Shown: positions 34,980 through 47,047 of the stretch, one piece after another
Layout: every line of letters begins with the position of its first letter
Position numbering within the stretch: position 1 is the stretch's first letter
Source of the DNA: Toxonevra muliebris
Taxonomy: Eukaryota > Arthropoda > Insecta > Diptera > Pallopteridae
DNA length: 64,000 nt
Direction: 5' to 3'
Assembly (NCBI GenBank): GCA_963691655.1
Contig: OY829328.1
Location: forward strand, 72,854,400 to 72,918,399
Position numbers and translations under genes: made by a program
Notes under the pieces: model-generated
What the model was told of the DNA's origin: nothing
Database searches by the model: none
What the model saw: the letters and a program-made list of their open reading frames with translations, nothing else

Positions 34980-35656
34980 GGCTGATGTTACACGGTCAAT
35001 GTTTTGCTGTCAATGTTTTCTGTTTTTACTCTCTTTTCATCGTTTTGTTTGATGCCCTGTTACACTATCAGTTTTTTCCTGAATGTTTTTTTTTTTAATA
35101 CTTTTATCTGCAGCTATGTTTTTCCAACTAAAAAGTATTTTACTGTTTTTTGGAGTGAATGAAAATTCAACAATTGGATGGAAAATAATATTGGTGGAAA
35201 TAGCAACAAATTATACAAAAAATATTGCATTTATATATGAAAAACGCAGTAAAATAATTTTTAAAATTTGCGAACTATTAAAATAAACTACGCCACTTTG
35301 TTACTTGGCCATTAAATGATCATGTTTTTATAAAAATTATTAAGTAATTTTTTAAACAGCACTCATTTTTACAAACAAACAAAAGCCAAACAACGCAAAG
35401 GGTGGCAAAGAAAAAAAATGTGTTTATAAGTTAATAGAAAGTCTAGTATTTTTCATAAAATATTAGTATTTTCCCATAAAATGCAACAGTGCATCTTCAG
35501 CAACCCCATTTTATTTGAAGTGATGCAGGTTTTTTTCGACAGTAAAAAAAATTTGAAATGAAATGTGTTCATCCTCTCTTTTGCTCAGTGTTCACTTTTC
35601 AAAGCCACAACAATTGCATTGTTCGACAGCAAAACATTGATCGTGTAACATCGCCC
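34980..35656. mobile_element. Harbinger-type MITE, 677 bp
   Basis: Ends are long inverted repeats: GGCTGATGTTACACGGTC on the left and, read inward from the right, GGGCGATGTTACACGATC, continuing with AATGTTTTGCTGTC on both sides. The flanking TTA (34977-34979, 35657-35659) fits the TWA target of PIF/Harbinger. The interior has a 67-codon frame that I do not recognise. Confidence 0.65.
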
Positions 35657-35696
35657 TTAAGAATTCCTGTGCTTAACTAGTGTCCATTTGATACCC

Positions 35697-36372
35697 ACAC
35701 AGTATCGATACTTTTACTCATTACTTGTATCGATGCCACCGAAAATATCGGGAAAAAGTATCGAGTATGTACTTGTATCGAATACTCGTTAAAAGAGGTG
35801 AATTACACTACTCAACAGGGAATTGGCGCCAGGCACCTCATACATCATTTCTCTGATCACGATGAAGTCCTCAGTTTTGAAACACGTGAATCGATGGAAT
35901 GATGTATGAGCTACCTGACGTAAAAGAAAAGTTACAATTTGTTGAATAGTGTTAACTTATTTGATATGTATTATGTTTAGATACAAATCTCTAGAAAATT
36001 TATAATAGCAGAAAAATTAAACAACCGATTATAGTTTGTTAAAAATATTTTATTTTAATGAAAAGATTTCAATTAACATTATATTTTATATACATGGGCG
36101 GCAATATTTTCATACATGGGAATATTGCATAATTTTGCAGTAGTATTTTGAAATATATTATTATTGTAATACGACTCACAATCTTAAATATTTTATAGCA
36201 ATATTTCAGTTTTATAAGCAAATTTTTTCCAAAAGTATCGAGTATCCGATACTGACTCTTTTTTTTCGATACCAAGTAAAATACTTATGGTATGGCATCG
36301 AGTAAAAAAAGTACTTGAATCAAATGAAAAATATCGAGTATTTACTCGTATTTACTTGTATCGAATCATCAT
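35697..36372. other. TATCGAGTA-rich segment
   Basis: Clusters of TATCGAGTA and TACTTGTATCGA variants occur at 35697-35792 and 36230-36370, with unrelated AT-rich DNA between. They look like the subterminal repeats of one element, but I could not define the ends. One copy contains TATCGATA (about 35703), the core bound by DREF in flies. Confidence 0.35.
35837..35910. repeat. 13-bp perfect inverted repeat with short loop
   Basis: CTCATACATCATT (35837-35849) and AATGATGTATGAG (35898-35910) are exact inverted copies 48 bp apart, with partial pairing continuing outside (CAGG and CCTG). Confidence 0.65.
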
Positions 36373-36379
36373 TATGCTT

Positions 36380-37190
36380 AACCTTAATGGTCTCAAAATC
36401 GTTTTAGCAGACAATCTTAAGTTGTTTATTTATTTTTCTGATTGTTCACAAAATAAAATACATACGCGTTGCTGCTATCAAGAAGAGAAAAGCAATATTT
36501 GCTTAAAGTGAAGTAGGTTAAAGTAAGTTTTAAAATGAGTGAAAGGTATTTGTTATTAATTGAATTTGATTATTGTCCTCAGTTCTCACAGTTCTCTAAA
36601 TATGGAAACTGCTACGTAAAAAGAGCACAAATTCGGAAAGCTTCAGAACGTTTATATCACTGTATAACATTGAAATTACTAAGTAATAAAAGCGTAAAAA
36701 CTGTACTGATTTTCACTGATTTCCAACGTCTAATGTACTGATTTCGCGGTTAAAAACCTAACTATCTATTTCCTCCGAAGATTGGTATCATGAACAATGT
36801 TCGAAAAATTTCTGTCGAAAATTTGCAATCATGAACAACATTCCGATGGAAAAATGGAACTCTGTTTCTCACGGAATATTTCGTTAAAAAAATTCAAACG
36901 GAAATATTGTACAAAGGGAAATGTAAGTTTTTTTTTATAGAATATACTAGCTGACCCGGCAGACATTGTCCTGCCATTTCTACGAAGAAGAGGAAAAATT
37001 TAAGTTTATTTGAATGAAGAAGAATGAAGTTTCTTGGTGTTTAAAACTGAACATTGGTAATGACAATTCAAGCTTAAAGGACGTACATCGCTAAAAAAAA
37101 ATTGTGATTTGAATTCACTTTAGCAGCAACAAGTGAAATAGAGCAGCCGGCACAAAAATGTAAGTAAATTTAACAAAAAATTTATCAAAT
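36380..37190. other. No gene recognised; short direct repeats
   Basis: ATCATGAACAA occurs twice about 40 bp apart near 36788-36840. At 36948 the string CTAGCTGACCCGGCAGAC looks like the edge of a dispersed insect repeat, but I cannot assign it. Confidence 0.3.
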
Positions 37191-37209
37191 ATAAAAAATA
37201 TGAATGAAA

Positions 37210-37930
37210 ATAAAAATTTCAAGGCGAAAGCATAAGAACTCCTTCCAGGATGGCTTTTTTCTCAAGTTTATGAAGTAGCATCAAAGCATCGTGAGAAAGT
37301 AATTCCTCGACAACCTGTCCGATTGCTCGGCAGTCAATCCAAAGAATCTGCTAGATTACCTAAACTCCACGGGGTAGGTAAGAGCCCAGCTGAGGTAGTA
37401 AGAATCCAGCTTTAATTCTAGTTCGATGAGAAAGTGGTTTAAAAACGGCGCTATTGCTCTAATTCTGATTCACAGTGGGTCAGCCTCCTTAATCAACCAA
37501 CCAAAAGTAAGAACACTATGGCGACAATTGAAAACGGACTTGTATCTGATTGGAAAAAGGTAATTTTATACATATATTTTTGTATGCATTTTTCTATTTA
37601 AACACATCAATAGGTTTGGATGGATTAGAAGGCAAATATTACAAAGAAAATAGCGCACAAATACAAGGCTAAAGCAACCGGCGACGGCCTCTTCAATAAG
37701 TTCGTTTTGTCTTCCACAGAAGAGTCAAATACCCAAATAGGTGGAATTTACACGGTAATTGAAGGTGTAACCGGCACTGCATAGTTTGGTCTCCCTACCA
37801 TTTCTAAAAATGTAGACAGCACAAGCTCCGATTAGGAAATGCCGCCCACCTCGATAGCTGCTGTGTTCGCTGCTACTTCTTTGCTGCCTCTTCCACGACC
37901 GCCAACGCTACCGCTGTTAATGTTCGCCTT
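37210..37930 (+). pseudogene. Myb/SANT-like Harbinger accessory gene, relic 1
   Basis: The strand can be read as LWRQLKTDL..., then WKK, an intron (GTAATT to AATAG, about 37558-37614), then VWMD and KANITKKIAHKYKAKATGDG. This pattern (tryptophan-rich, W-K-K-V-W followed by basic residues and a glycine-rich end) is that of the Myb/SANT-like DNA-binding protein that accompanies the transposase in PIF/Harbinger elements. A stop follows VWMD, and stops interrupt the first exon, so it is dead. Confidence 0.5.
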
Positions 37931-38143
37931 TTAAATTTTACGCTAGCATATTGATTTTCCGCTTCAATAGTAAATTTGCACAAATTGTATTGTTTTTACT
38001 CTGCACCAACTATCAGCTGATTGAATATTACAGCGAGTTGCAAACATTACAACGAGTTAAAAAAAATGGTGAATATGAATTCGGTTTCTAGAACACCAAA
38101 AACAATTTCACTCGATTATAAATTCACTTTCATTCGGTTTCTG

Positions 38144-38497
38144 GAACATGCCTGAATATGAATGAAAATAAAAATTTCAAGCAGAAAGCATAAGAACTCC
38201 TCCCAGGATGCCTTATTGCTCAGTTTATGGAGAAGCATCAAGACATCGCTCTAGAGGCTTCGTCAAGGGCGATAAAATAAAAGTAGAAGCACTGTGGCGA
38301 TAATTGACGACGAACCTTAGCAGCAATGGTTTACCACAAAAAGAAACATCTGGTTGGAAAAAGGTAATTTTATACATTCTTCTAATTAAACACATCAATA
38401 GATTTGGATGAATTGGAAGGCAAATATTAGGAAGAAAATAGCGGACAACAATTCCGAGGCTAGATCGAACGGCGGTGGCTCCTCGAACATGCCTGAA
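38144..38497 (+). pseudogene. Myb/SANT-like Harbinger accessory gene, relic 2
   Basis: Related to the sequence at 37210-37690 but independently decayed. It reads NLSSNGLPQKETSGWKKV with an intron at the same place (GTAATT to CAATAG, about 38362-38400), then WMNWKANIRKKIADN and a glycine-rich end. A 13-bp direct repeat GAACATGCCTGAA bounds it (38144-38156, 38485-38497). Confidence 0.5.
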
Positions 38498-38499
38498 CA

Positions 38500-39325
38500 C
38501 AAATAAAACTTATTATTTACTACTAATAATAAAAGTAGTATTAAACAACTACTACTAAATTTCACTCTATTTCATAAAATGCATCTCTGAAATGATCCTA
38601 TTACTTGTCGAAAATTCAAAATGGCTACTTTTTGAAGAAATGCATCTGCCTTCTACCATGATCGCAATACTTTGCCAAATCATTTGACATTTATTGATTT
38701 GTCAAAAATTTATTCAGTATTACCAACTAAGCGAACTTTTGTTAACCCGCTCATATGTGCGCTGGTATGAATTTTATACCATTTGCATGGATTTTATACC
38801 ATGTCCTTGTGAAAAACCCATCAGGAAAAATATTTTTATTTTATTTTTACCATTTCCTAGTGATAGGCTGGAAATAGTTAAGGAAAAATTTGCTAAAAAA
38901 TTTTCATATTAGTTTTATAAGAATGGAAAGAAATACAAAAGCATTTTAATTTTGTTTTCTTACCTAAGCATTGTTAAAGTTAAAAAAAAAAAATAATTTT
39001 GAATAAAATAACAACTTTGTTGTGTGAAAAAAAAACTTTAAAAAAAGATATGAACACATAATTCTTTCCCTAGATGAACATATGTGCAAAGGAAATATGC
39101 TTCAAAAACGAGACGCAATAATTAATCTCTCGACTAATTAAGGTAGAAATTGTGCACTTTAAAAAATAAGACAATAATAAAAAACACCAAAAATTCGTTC
39201 TTTAATTTTGTTTTATTTAAAAAAAAAAAAGGTTTTAAATTTATAATAACTACAATTACATGTTTTAAATTTTATATATTAAATGCTTACTTTAGATGTG
39301 TAAGAGTGAAGGAGGTGAAAATGGT
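38500..39325. other. No recognised feature
   Basis: AT-rich, with A-runs and short random frames. Confidence 0.4.
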
Positions 39326-39333
39326 AGCCTTAG

Positions 39334-39621
39334 TGCCCGGTTATATTGGTGCTCGGTGTTCGACGAACACAAAACATTTTCTCCCGTGTTACATTCAGCT
39401 CGTTGCATAGTTGCATTTTGTCAAAATATACTCGTTTGTTTAATACTATTTTGTATGTAATGATACTGGTTTGTAAAATAGTTCACTGCCACCCTGCATA
39501 CTCGGCGTACAATACACCGAGCATATCGTATTCGGTGTGAGAGTGAGCAAAGACTTTCTCTTTGTGTTCGGTGCAACAACAATTTCATGGTGTTCACCGA
39601 GCATACTCCCAATATAACCAC
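39334..39621. mobile_element. hAT-like MITE, 288 bp
   Basis: Bounded by the 8-bp direct repeat AGCCTTAG (39326-39333, 39622-39629). The ends share GGTTATATTGG and GCTCGGTG in inverted orientation. Internal copies of ACTCGG and CCGAGC make most of the element self-complementary. Confidence 0.65.
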
Positions 39622-39629
39622 AGCCTTAG

Positions 39630-40746
39630 TTCTATAAAATTAGCAATAATTAATATTATTTGATATTAGTATATAGGTGGTAATAGCAAAAAAAGATCAA
39701 AATATTTCTTGTAATTTTTTTTTATTTTAATAATTTCTATAAAACAGAAATTTAAACACAAAATTGTACAAGGAATATTTTTATCATTTTTATTTTCGAG
39801 AGTAAATTTATTTTTTTTTTTTGAATTTGTAAATTTTCATGATAAAAATTGTATTTCCTAAAAATTTTTCTGAAAAGAGAAATACAATTTTTAAAGAAAA
39901 TTTGATTAGTATTTTTTTTTTTTTTTTTTTTATGTATGTCACTGGGTGTAATAAAGCATTGCATTTAAGGACATTATTATTTTAAAATTTTGATAAATTT
40001 GATGAAAGTAATTTGGGCATATCGAATGAGTGTAAATTTTTATGAAAAAAAAAAATATCAAATAATGCAAACATGTTTTATATAAATATTTCTTTACAAA
40101 AAGAGAGTCACAAATTTGTATGTATCGTTGTCATAACTAAACAAATCCTCAGTGATTTGTCGTTAGAAGTTTGTTAGTTAACTAGCAGTAAAAAGATTAC
40201 AAATGAAGCTGATAAGACAGCCGACTTGGTCAAGCTAATTTTAATCGATTACACTGAATTTACAATTGATATGGGTCTCAGTTGATTAGCTATATAGTTT
40301 TCGATTGACTTTTCTAGGTGAAATTCAGAAGTTTTTTCGTCGATTATTAAAAAAAATTTCAGCTTAACTCTTTAATGGTCAACATTAATTTTAATTAACT
40401 TATTGTAAAAGGATTGTACTCGGTAATTAAAGAAATAATGTTGACATTATATAAAGTATCAAACTTTTGTTACATTTTTATATTTCATATATTTGCATCA
40501 CGTCGATATTAACAAAAATGCCGATATTATTTCATTAGCGATAAAACTGTTTGCTTTATTCAATACTTTTTTTTTTGTCCAGCTTATGTTTAAGTCATTG
40601 AAATATTGAAAGCGTTTGTAAAAAAAAAATATTCTTTACAATATAACATTTCAACAAGTTAAACATACAGAAATATTTTAATCGTACGCAAAATTATAGA
40701 AAATTAAAAGAAAAAAAAAAGAAAAAAAAAGAGCGTGAATTAGTTT
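39630..40746. other. AT-rich spacer, no recognised feature
   Basis: Long A and T runs (for example 39910-39930) and no open frame of interest. Confidence 0.4.
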
Positions 40747-40754
40747 GTCTAAAT

Positions 40755-40852
40755 CAGTGATGGGCATCTACACATGCACAATGATTGAATGAATACACAT
40801 GCACTGCACGTGTGAAATTTCTTATGCTCTTACGCTTGCGTGTTACTCACTG
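40755..40852. mobile_element. Very small hAT-like MITE, 98 bp
   Basis: Flanked by a perfect 8-bp duplication GTCTAAAT (40747-40754, 40853-40860). The ends begin CAGTGA when read inward from either side, as is common for hAT elements. The body contains several ACACATGCAC-like motifs and one CACGTG. Confidence 0.7.
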
Positions 40853-40869
40853 GTCTAAATGATATCGCA

Positions 40870-42550
40870 AAATTGATAATATAGTTGTCGATGATGCAGG
40901 ATTCGCAAATTTTCAACTAGAATTGTTAAAAAAAAAAATGGTACAATGCCGAATAAAAAGTCAGCGGAATTAATGGCATCAAAAAGTTCACAACTCAAGT
41001 GCATTTCAGGTAGAAATCATAACAATCAAAAACATATTTGAAAGACGATCCAATTTTCAATTTTTTTTTTATTATTTGTAGCACTCAAAGATCTTGCCAA
41101 GGAATCTCTCCTACGATGCATTGTTTGATGCATTGATAAAATTAAATTTGAAATTATATTTAAATTCCAATTGGAAATTACTATTAAAACTGTGCATTAT
41201 TCAAGGAAGAAGAAAATGTATGAAACAGTATTACCGGCAGTAAAATTCTTAGCTACTGATAAAGCAGTTTCCGCATTTGTACTTTTGGAGAGTAGACAAA
41301 AAGAAGGAAGTGCTGCCAAATCAAACCAATCAATTTAACAGACATCCAAACGGATTGAAGCTTAGCTAAAACTACATTATCGACAATTAAATTAAATAGA
41401 TTTAGAGGAACTTATCGTACACATTCTTATTACACACGCGTATTTGCAACATGTTTATAGCCGCGTTTTTTTTCTCACTCGTGACAAAATTGAGAGAGTA
41501 AAAACAATCGTGGTGTATCTTTTGCATACAAATTTCAACAATTCTCGTTGTTTAGAGAGGAAAATTTCAAGCACAATAAAATTTTTTATCTATAGTTATC
41601 ATGGATTTTTAAATTTTTCGTCTTTTTATCTTTCTTTCTTATAGCAGACATTTGAAATTTAAAATTTTTAATTTGAAAATCAATGTCTCAAAACATCAAT
41701 CAATTGAAGAAATAGAATTATAAAATGTTTTTTTTTTTTTTTTAAATTAACTTTTACTAACTAAAGATGGCGATATAATTTTGAGGAATCGTGAGAAGTC
41801 AGTTTCTACACCTCCCTTTTAAGAAAAGAGCATACGGAGTAACGTTCAAATCACAAAAAAAGAAAAGTAATGTCTTTCTGTCTTTTTCGTTTTTATAGCA
41901 GACAATTTGGAATTTAAAATGTCTATTTTGAAAATCAATGTTAACTTTGAATAAAAAATTTATCGCGCTTGAAATTTTTCTTTACAAAGTTAGATGAAAA
42001 AAAAATAAGCAAAATTCATATATAAGCAATTAGTGCTATTAATATTAAATTAAATATTATAGTTAATATGTAGTACATAATTTAAAGTGCAATACAAAAA
42101 TGTGTAAATTTATAGGTAGGTATATACATAAGTAATGTATGTATATAAGTTAAGTTTTTCATAGTTAGAGTACACTTATTTAATGCTATTCAAATACAAA
42201 ATCGCATACTGTATACTTAAATTATAAATGAAAATAATAATAATAAAAAAAGGAGTTTGTTCATTTTTCTTCTATACAATCTTATCAAAATTTAAATACT
42301 AAGGATTTAAAAATAAAAGGGTCCCTAACACTAATTGGTCGATATTAGCAAAAATACTATTAATAATAATAAATTAAAATCTAATCACTTAGTTTATGGC
42401 AATTTCTATTAAGAAATTATGAAGCTTAATATTATAATAATATATAAAATATTATTCGTAATTGATAATTTGTGTTTTTTTTTTTGTTACTATTCTTCTT
42501 ACTGGGATTGTGTGCGATTAATTGATTAATTTAGTACATTTAAACAGCAC
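40870..42550. other. AT-rich spacer downstream of dacapo
   Basis: Short frames only, homopolymer runs, and a TA run at about 42598-42617. The part nearest 42553 is probably the end of the dacapo 3' untranslated region. Confidence 0.4.
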
Positions 42551-42552
42551 AT

Positions 42553-42558
42553 TTTATT
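42553..42558 (-). terminator. Candidate dacapo polyadenylation signal
   Basis: AATAAA on the minus strand, 170 bp past the stop codon at 42728. The hexamer is common in AT-rich DNA, so this is only a candidate. Confidence 0.35.
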
Positions 42559-42727
42559 AATCGATTAATCGCACAGCAGTTGATAGCTTGCACTAATTTA
42601 TATATATATATATATATTTTTGTATGTATTTATATTATATATAAAAAATAAATTGCAGCAAATTGACAATTTGGGGGGGGGAAATCAACACAATTTCTAC
42701 TACACAATTCAATACAAATCATCACTA

Positions 42728-45700
42728 TCAATTATTACGATGTAGACGACCTCGTAGCGAAAAATGCGCACTTATGCTGTGCGCATGTGTGTTGTGCGTT
42801 ATATGTCCTCCACTGCCAGTACCACCAGCTTTACCGTATAATGAAGTTGACGCTGATGAAGAATTTGAGTTTGTACGCATACGTTTGGCTGGTGGTGAGG
42901 CTTTTTTCGGTGTTTGTGCAAGGCGTTTGCGTTCCTTCATGTATTCTGTAATTGTAATTGGAAAAAAGAAATAAAATTAATGTTAATTCAAGAAATTATA
43001 TATCAAGATTATAGTTATAATAATTATAATGAAAGAGATTTTAAATAAAAGTCAGTTAATAACTCAGGGTGAAATACTTGAGCATTTTGTTGACATAATC
43101 ATCAGGTCTGTCAAATTACAGAAACAAAAGATGACATTATCATTAAATAAAGACGTCTTTATTCAAGACAAAGATAAAATTGCACATAGCGAGATGAGTC
43201 TTGCTGATAAATTTTGAAAAAAGACTTGGGAAGTGTCAGGCTTTCTAATGTTAAACCTTAATTTGAATGCATTTTGCATTGCAAAACTTATTGTCATCGA
43301 TATACATGCAAAGGTATGAAAGAAAAATACAAAAATTAAATAAACAATACATTAAAAAGAAAAAAAAAACTCAAGAAACAAATATGCTTAAACTCAAGTA
43401 CAGCACGACGACATACTCGTACTTTTACTATAAACTGAACTTCCGTTTAATTCTCACATATACAAATTATATTATTTACACTATATAAACCACAAACAAA
43501 ATTGAAAAGAAATGAAAATAATATCCAAAATAATCACAAAAAAAAAAAACAAAAGATAATAATACCGTCTTAAAAATTAGGAGATTCCCAACAAAAAAAA
43601 TAAAGGAAAAAAGCAAAACAAATCAAATATTTCAATTGAATCAACTAAGGAGTTCATGTTCCTGCCTTATTTCCTCTTTTCATCTTTCTCTCTCTTAGTG
43701 CAATGCCCTGGAAAATGCACCAGAAAAGGCAAAACAAAGTCGAAAAATTCAAGTTCGACATATGTGTGTGTTTTTTTTTCGGCTACGCATGCGCCACATC
43801 CCTAAAAATTTAGCGAATATATATTCTTGAAAATAAAATTTTTTTTTTGGCATACATTTCAATTGAATTATGCGTGTATATGAGTTGTATGCATGCATGG
43901 ATGTGTGTGTATGACGCGTGGCATAAGCCAAGGGCTGTTGCCCTTACTATTTTTTTTGTTTGGAGATATAGTTGTTATAGTGCAAAAGGCACAAACGTAT
44001 CAACAAAAAAGGTAGCTAGACAGTTGGGTAAGTTTCAGTAAGCAGGCGCACAGCAGCATGTCTCCAGCATAAGTAAGAGCTACGCTATTGATGTTGCAGC
44101 TATAGAAATTCTTTTTTATTGAGAATTTTGTGTTACTAAACCATGGATTATTGGGTAATGAATATTTGGGACTGGATCTCCAATTCTTTGAAAAAAATGA
44201 AAAGGACATACTTTCACTTCAGCAGGCCATAGCTCAGGTTTAAGCAATTTAACATACAGAGAAGAAATAACACCAAGTTTAAACGTGATTCTTTTGATAG
44301 AGTCTATTGGAGCATCCCTCTTGACCAACTTGTAGCATGCAAAATGTTTAGAGTCAATGCCTGTTTGTTTAGCAATGTATGTAACTATGTTTTCAGCAGT
44401 GACCGATGGCAAGAATGATGACAGGTGAAGCCATTTTTTATTGATAGCGACATCCAGTTCAGTATTCGAATTAGAACCCATAACAATGGATCGATTATTA
44501 CAATGTTTACGATTGGCGTTCACAACGGTCCACCCAGTAATATTACCACTGGGAAGTGCAGAATAGTGGTTATCAAAATTAGTATCGTTACCCTCAGCAA
44601 CAACAGTATTGGAGTCAGAGGAACCACAAGCAACGGCAACATTAGCAGATAAAGAGGAATCAGAAGAATTATCAGCAGTAACAATATCATTTGAATTACA
44701 GTTATCATAATCAACAGCAGCAGACGAACAAGCCGAAATAGAAATTGAGCGAGAGATAGTCGACGGAGCGGGATAGCTCTGTTTAATAACGGCAACATCT
44801 GATGAATTCTTTCGTAACGAGAGCTGCGAGCGACAATTGAGCGGTGTATTGCGGTTGTTATCAGTATTTGCAGAGCGAGAGAGAGCTGGCGAAGAGTTTG
44901 TAATGCTATTGCGTCTAACATTTTTGACAATTTGTATATTTGGATCGGTAATCTTTGCTTTAGAGCGGGTGATCATAGCATTATTGTTATTATTAATGAT
45001 CATTTTATTCGTCTCTGTCGATTCGTTAATATGAGAAGAGCGAGTGATTGTAGCGGTATTATTGAGATTAGTACTATTAGATTTGTTATTGTCTTTGATT
45101 ACATTAATGTGAGATGAATGCACAGATTTAAGAGAGTCAAATATTGATTTTATATCGATTAAACTTTGGACCGCCGCATCTATTTTTGAGAGGCATATAT
45201 TAGCAGGTCTCTTGATACATATGTCACATTTATATATGATGTTAATATTAGACTTCAGCACGTTTAAACAATTTAAATTAATTTTTGCGCATTTTAAATG
45301 CATGGTTCCACAGCAAATACCGCACGAAATGGATTCACGTCCAACGCACTGCAAGCTGCATTTCATGCAGTTTTGCATTTTAATTATAAAGTGATTATTA
45401 AGAATAATTCGATTTTTTTTAGGAGCGTAAGAAATAACACGTCTAACCTGCACGAAGAGTATTATATTATTTATACCATAACTAGCTGCATGGTTTGAGA
45501 AGAGTTTGGAAAAAGGAAATAAAAGAATTTTTCTTCACTTTCTTTGTACATTTATTCTTAATATGCTGTATTATAAGTTATCAATTAAAAAAGAAAAAAC
45601 CCGTAGACTGACTCAGGTCTTCATAGAAAGAAGATAGACTTAGAGCTCTACGGGCTAGACTGGTCTAAAGAAATATTCCGGCATAATAATAAATATCTTA

Positions 45701-47004
45701 AAGGAATTGATTCAGGTTTTCATTATACGAAGATAAACTCAGATATTGATCGTCTGGGTCTCTTAAATATCTAATTGTCCCCAAACCAAGTTAATCACTA
45801 TTCAAAACTGATTTAGTTCTCTCGAAAAGATTGCCAAAAAGGTTACATGTAAATAGAGATAAACCAGGCGAAACTTCAAAGCTGACGAACTGGCAAGAAA
45901 AGACCGAACCAATATACTTTTATCAAGCGTTTCCTTGCCTTTGATTGAAAAAGCGACATAAAAAATGGCAAGATACGCAGAAGACGATATGCAAAAACGG
46001 ATTCACCAGTCGAGTGCTCTCTTGTCGTTTTTTTGCTCTTTTAAATTGAAAGCGTAAAAACTTCATACATAAGAAAAGAGTGCGGCATCCGATGTGATGC
46101 CATATCCCTCAATTTATAAATCCTCTCAAATTCTCCCATTTTTCAAATACAATTTTACTACATTACTTACAACAAACCTTAAAATCAACTTTCAATCAAT
46201 CAATTTACATCAAAACACAGATAATTGTATTACAAAGGGCTGAAGAACATCGTAGTTAGGGCCTAGTTTCTTAAGTTTATTTATAGGATTGATTTTTATA
46301 AATAAATAATAATTGTATTACAAAAGCAAAATTCTCCACGTTGTTGTTGTTGGATAGAAATTTTTGCATAGCAATAATATGAGCATATAACGAAAAGAAG
46401 AGAGTGAGAAAGATTGGGAGCACACCAAGCATGGCAGAATTATAACAGGAGATAGCAACGTCAATCTTTTCTCTTCCTCCTCTTTCATTTTCTCATATGA
46501 AAAGAGACTCGGAATTGTCAAAATCTATTAGTTTTCCATGCATTTCTGGGTCTTTATAGCAACAAAGCAGTGTGTTGTTATTGTCTTGTTGTAGTTGTTG
46601 CTATCGTTTGGTTTAATTCTGCCATGACACCAAGTAATTGCATTCTTAAGGCAAACTGAGTGCCGTACTCTCTTCGTTTTTTTTTTTTTTTATATGAAGT
46701 TCTTCGCTCTCGTAAATTAAGAGCGTAAAAACTTCATATAAAAAAAAACGAAAAGAGAGAGCAGCACTCGGTCGAGAATCATTCCGTTACTTATGCATAA
46801 TTGTGCCTTTAGTCGTGTTTTTGTTGGTGTATAAAAACGACATGAGCATAGAACGAAAAGAAAAAAGAGAAATAAAAAAAATCTTACGGATACAAATGAT
46901 TTCAAATTTTGGACCCACCGGGAGTTAAACTGTTTATAAATGAAAAATATCGAATATTTATAGATAGAACTATCAATAGGAATACTAAGCCAACATGAGC
47001 TAAG

Positions 47005-47047
<43 letters not shown>

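Noticed and set aside
36945..36975. CTAGCTGACCCGGCAGAC string
   Set aside because: Looks like the edge of a dispersed insect repeat, but I could not assign a family or find a second boundary.
44520..45117. Several frames overlapping the PHD protein
   Set aside because: Hydrophobic or serine-rich alternate frames of its low-complexity middle, with no independent evidence.
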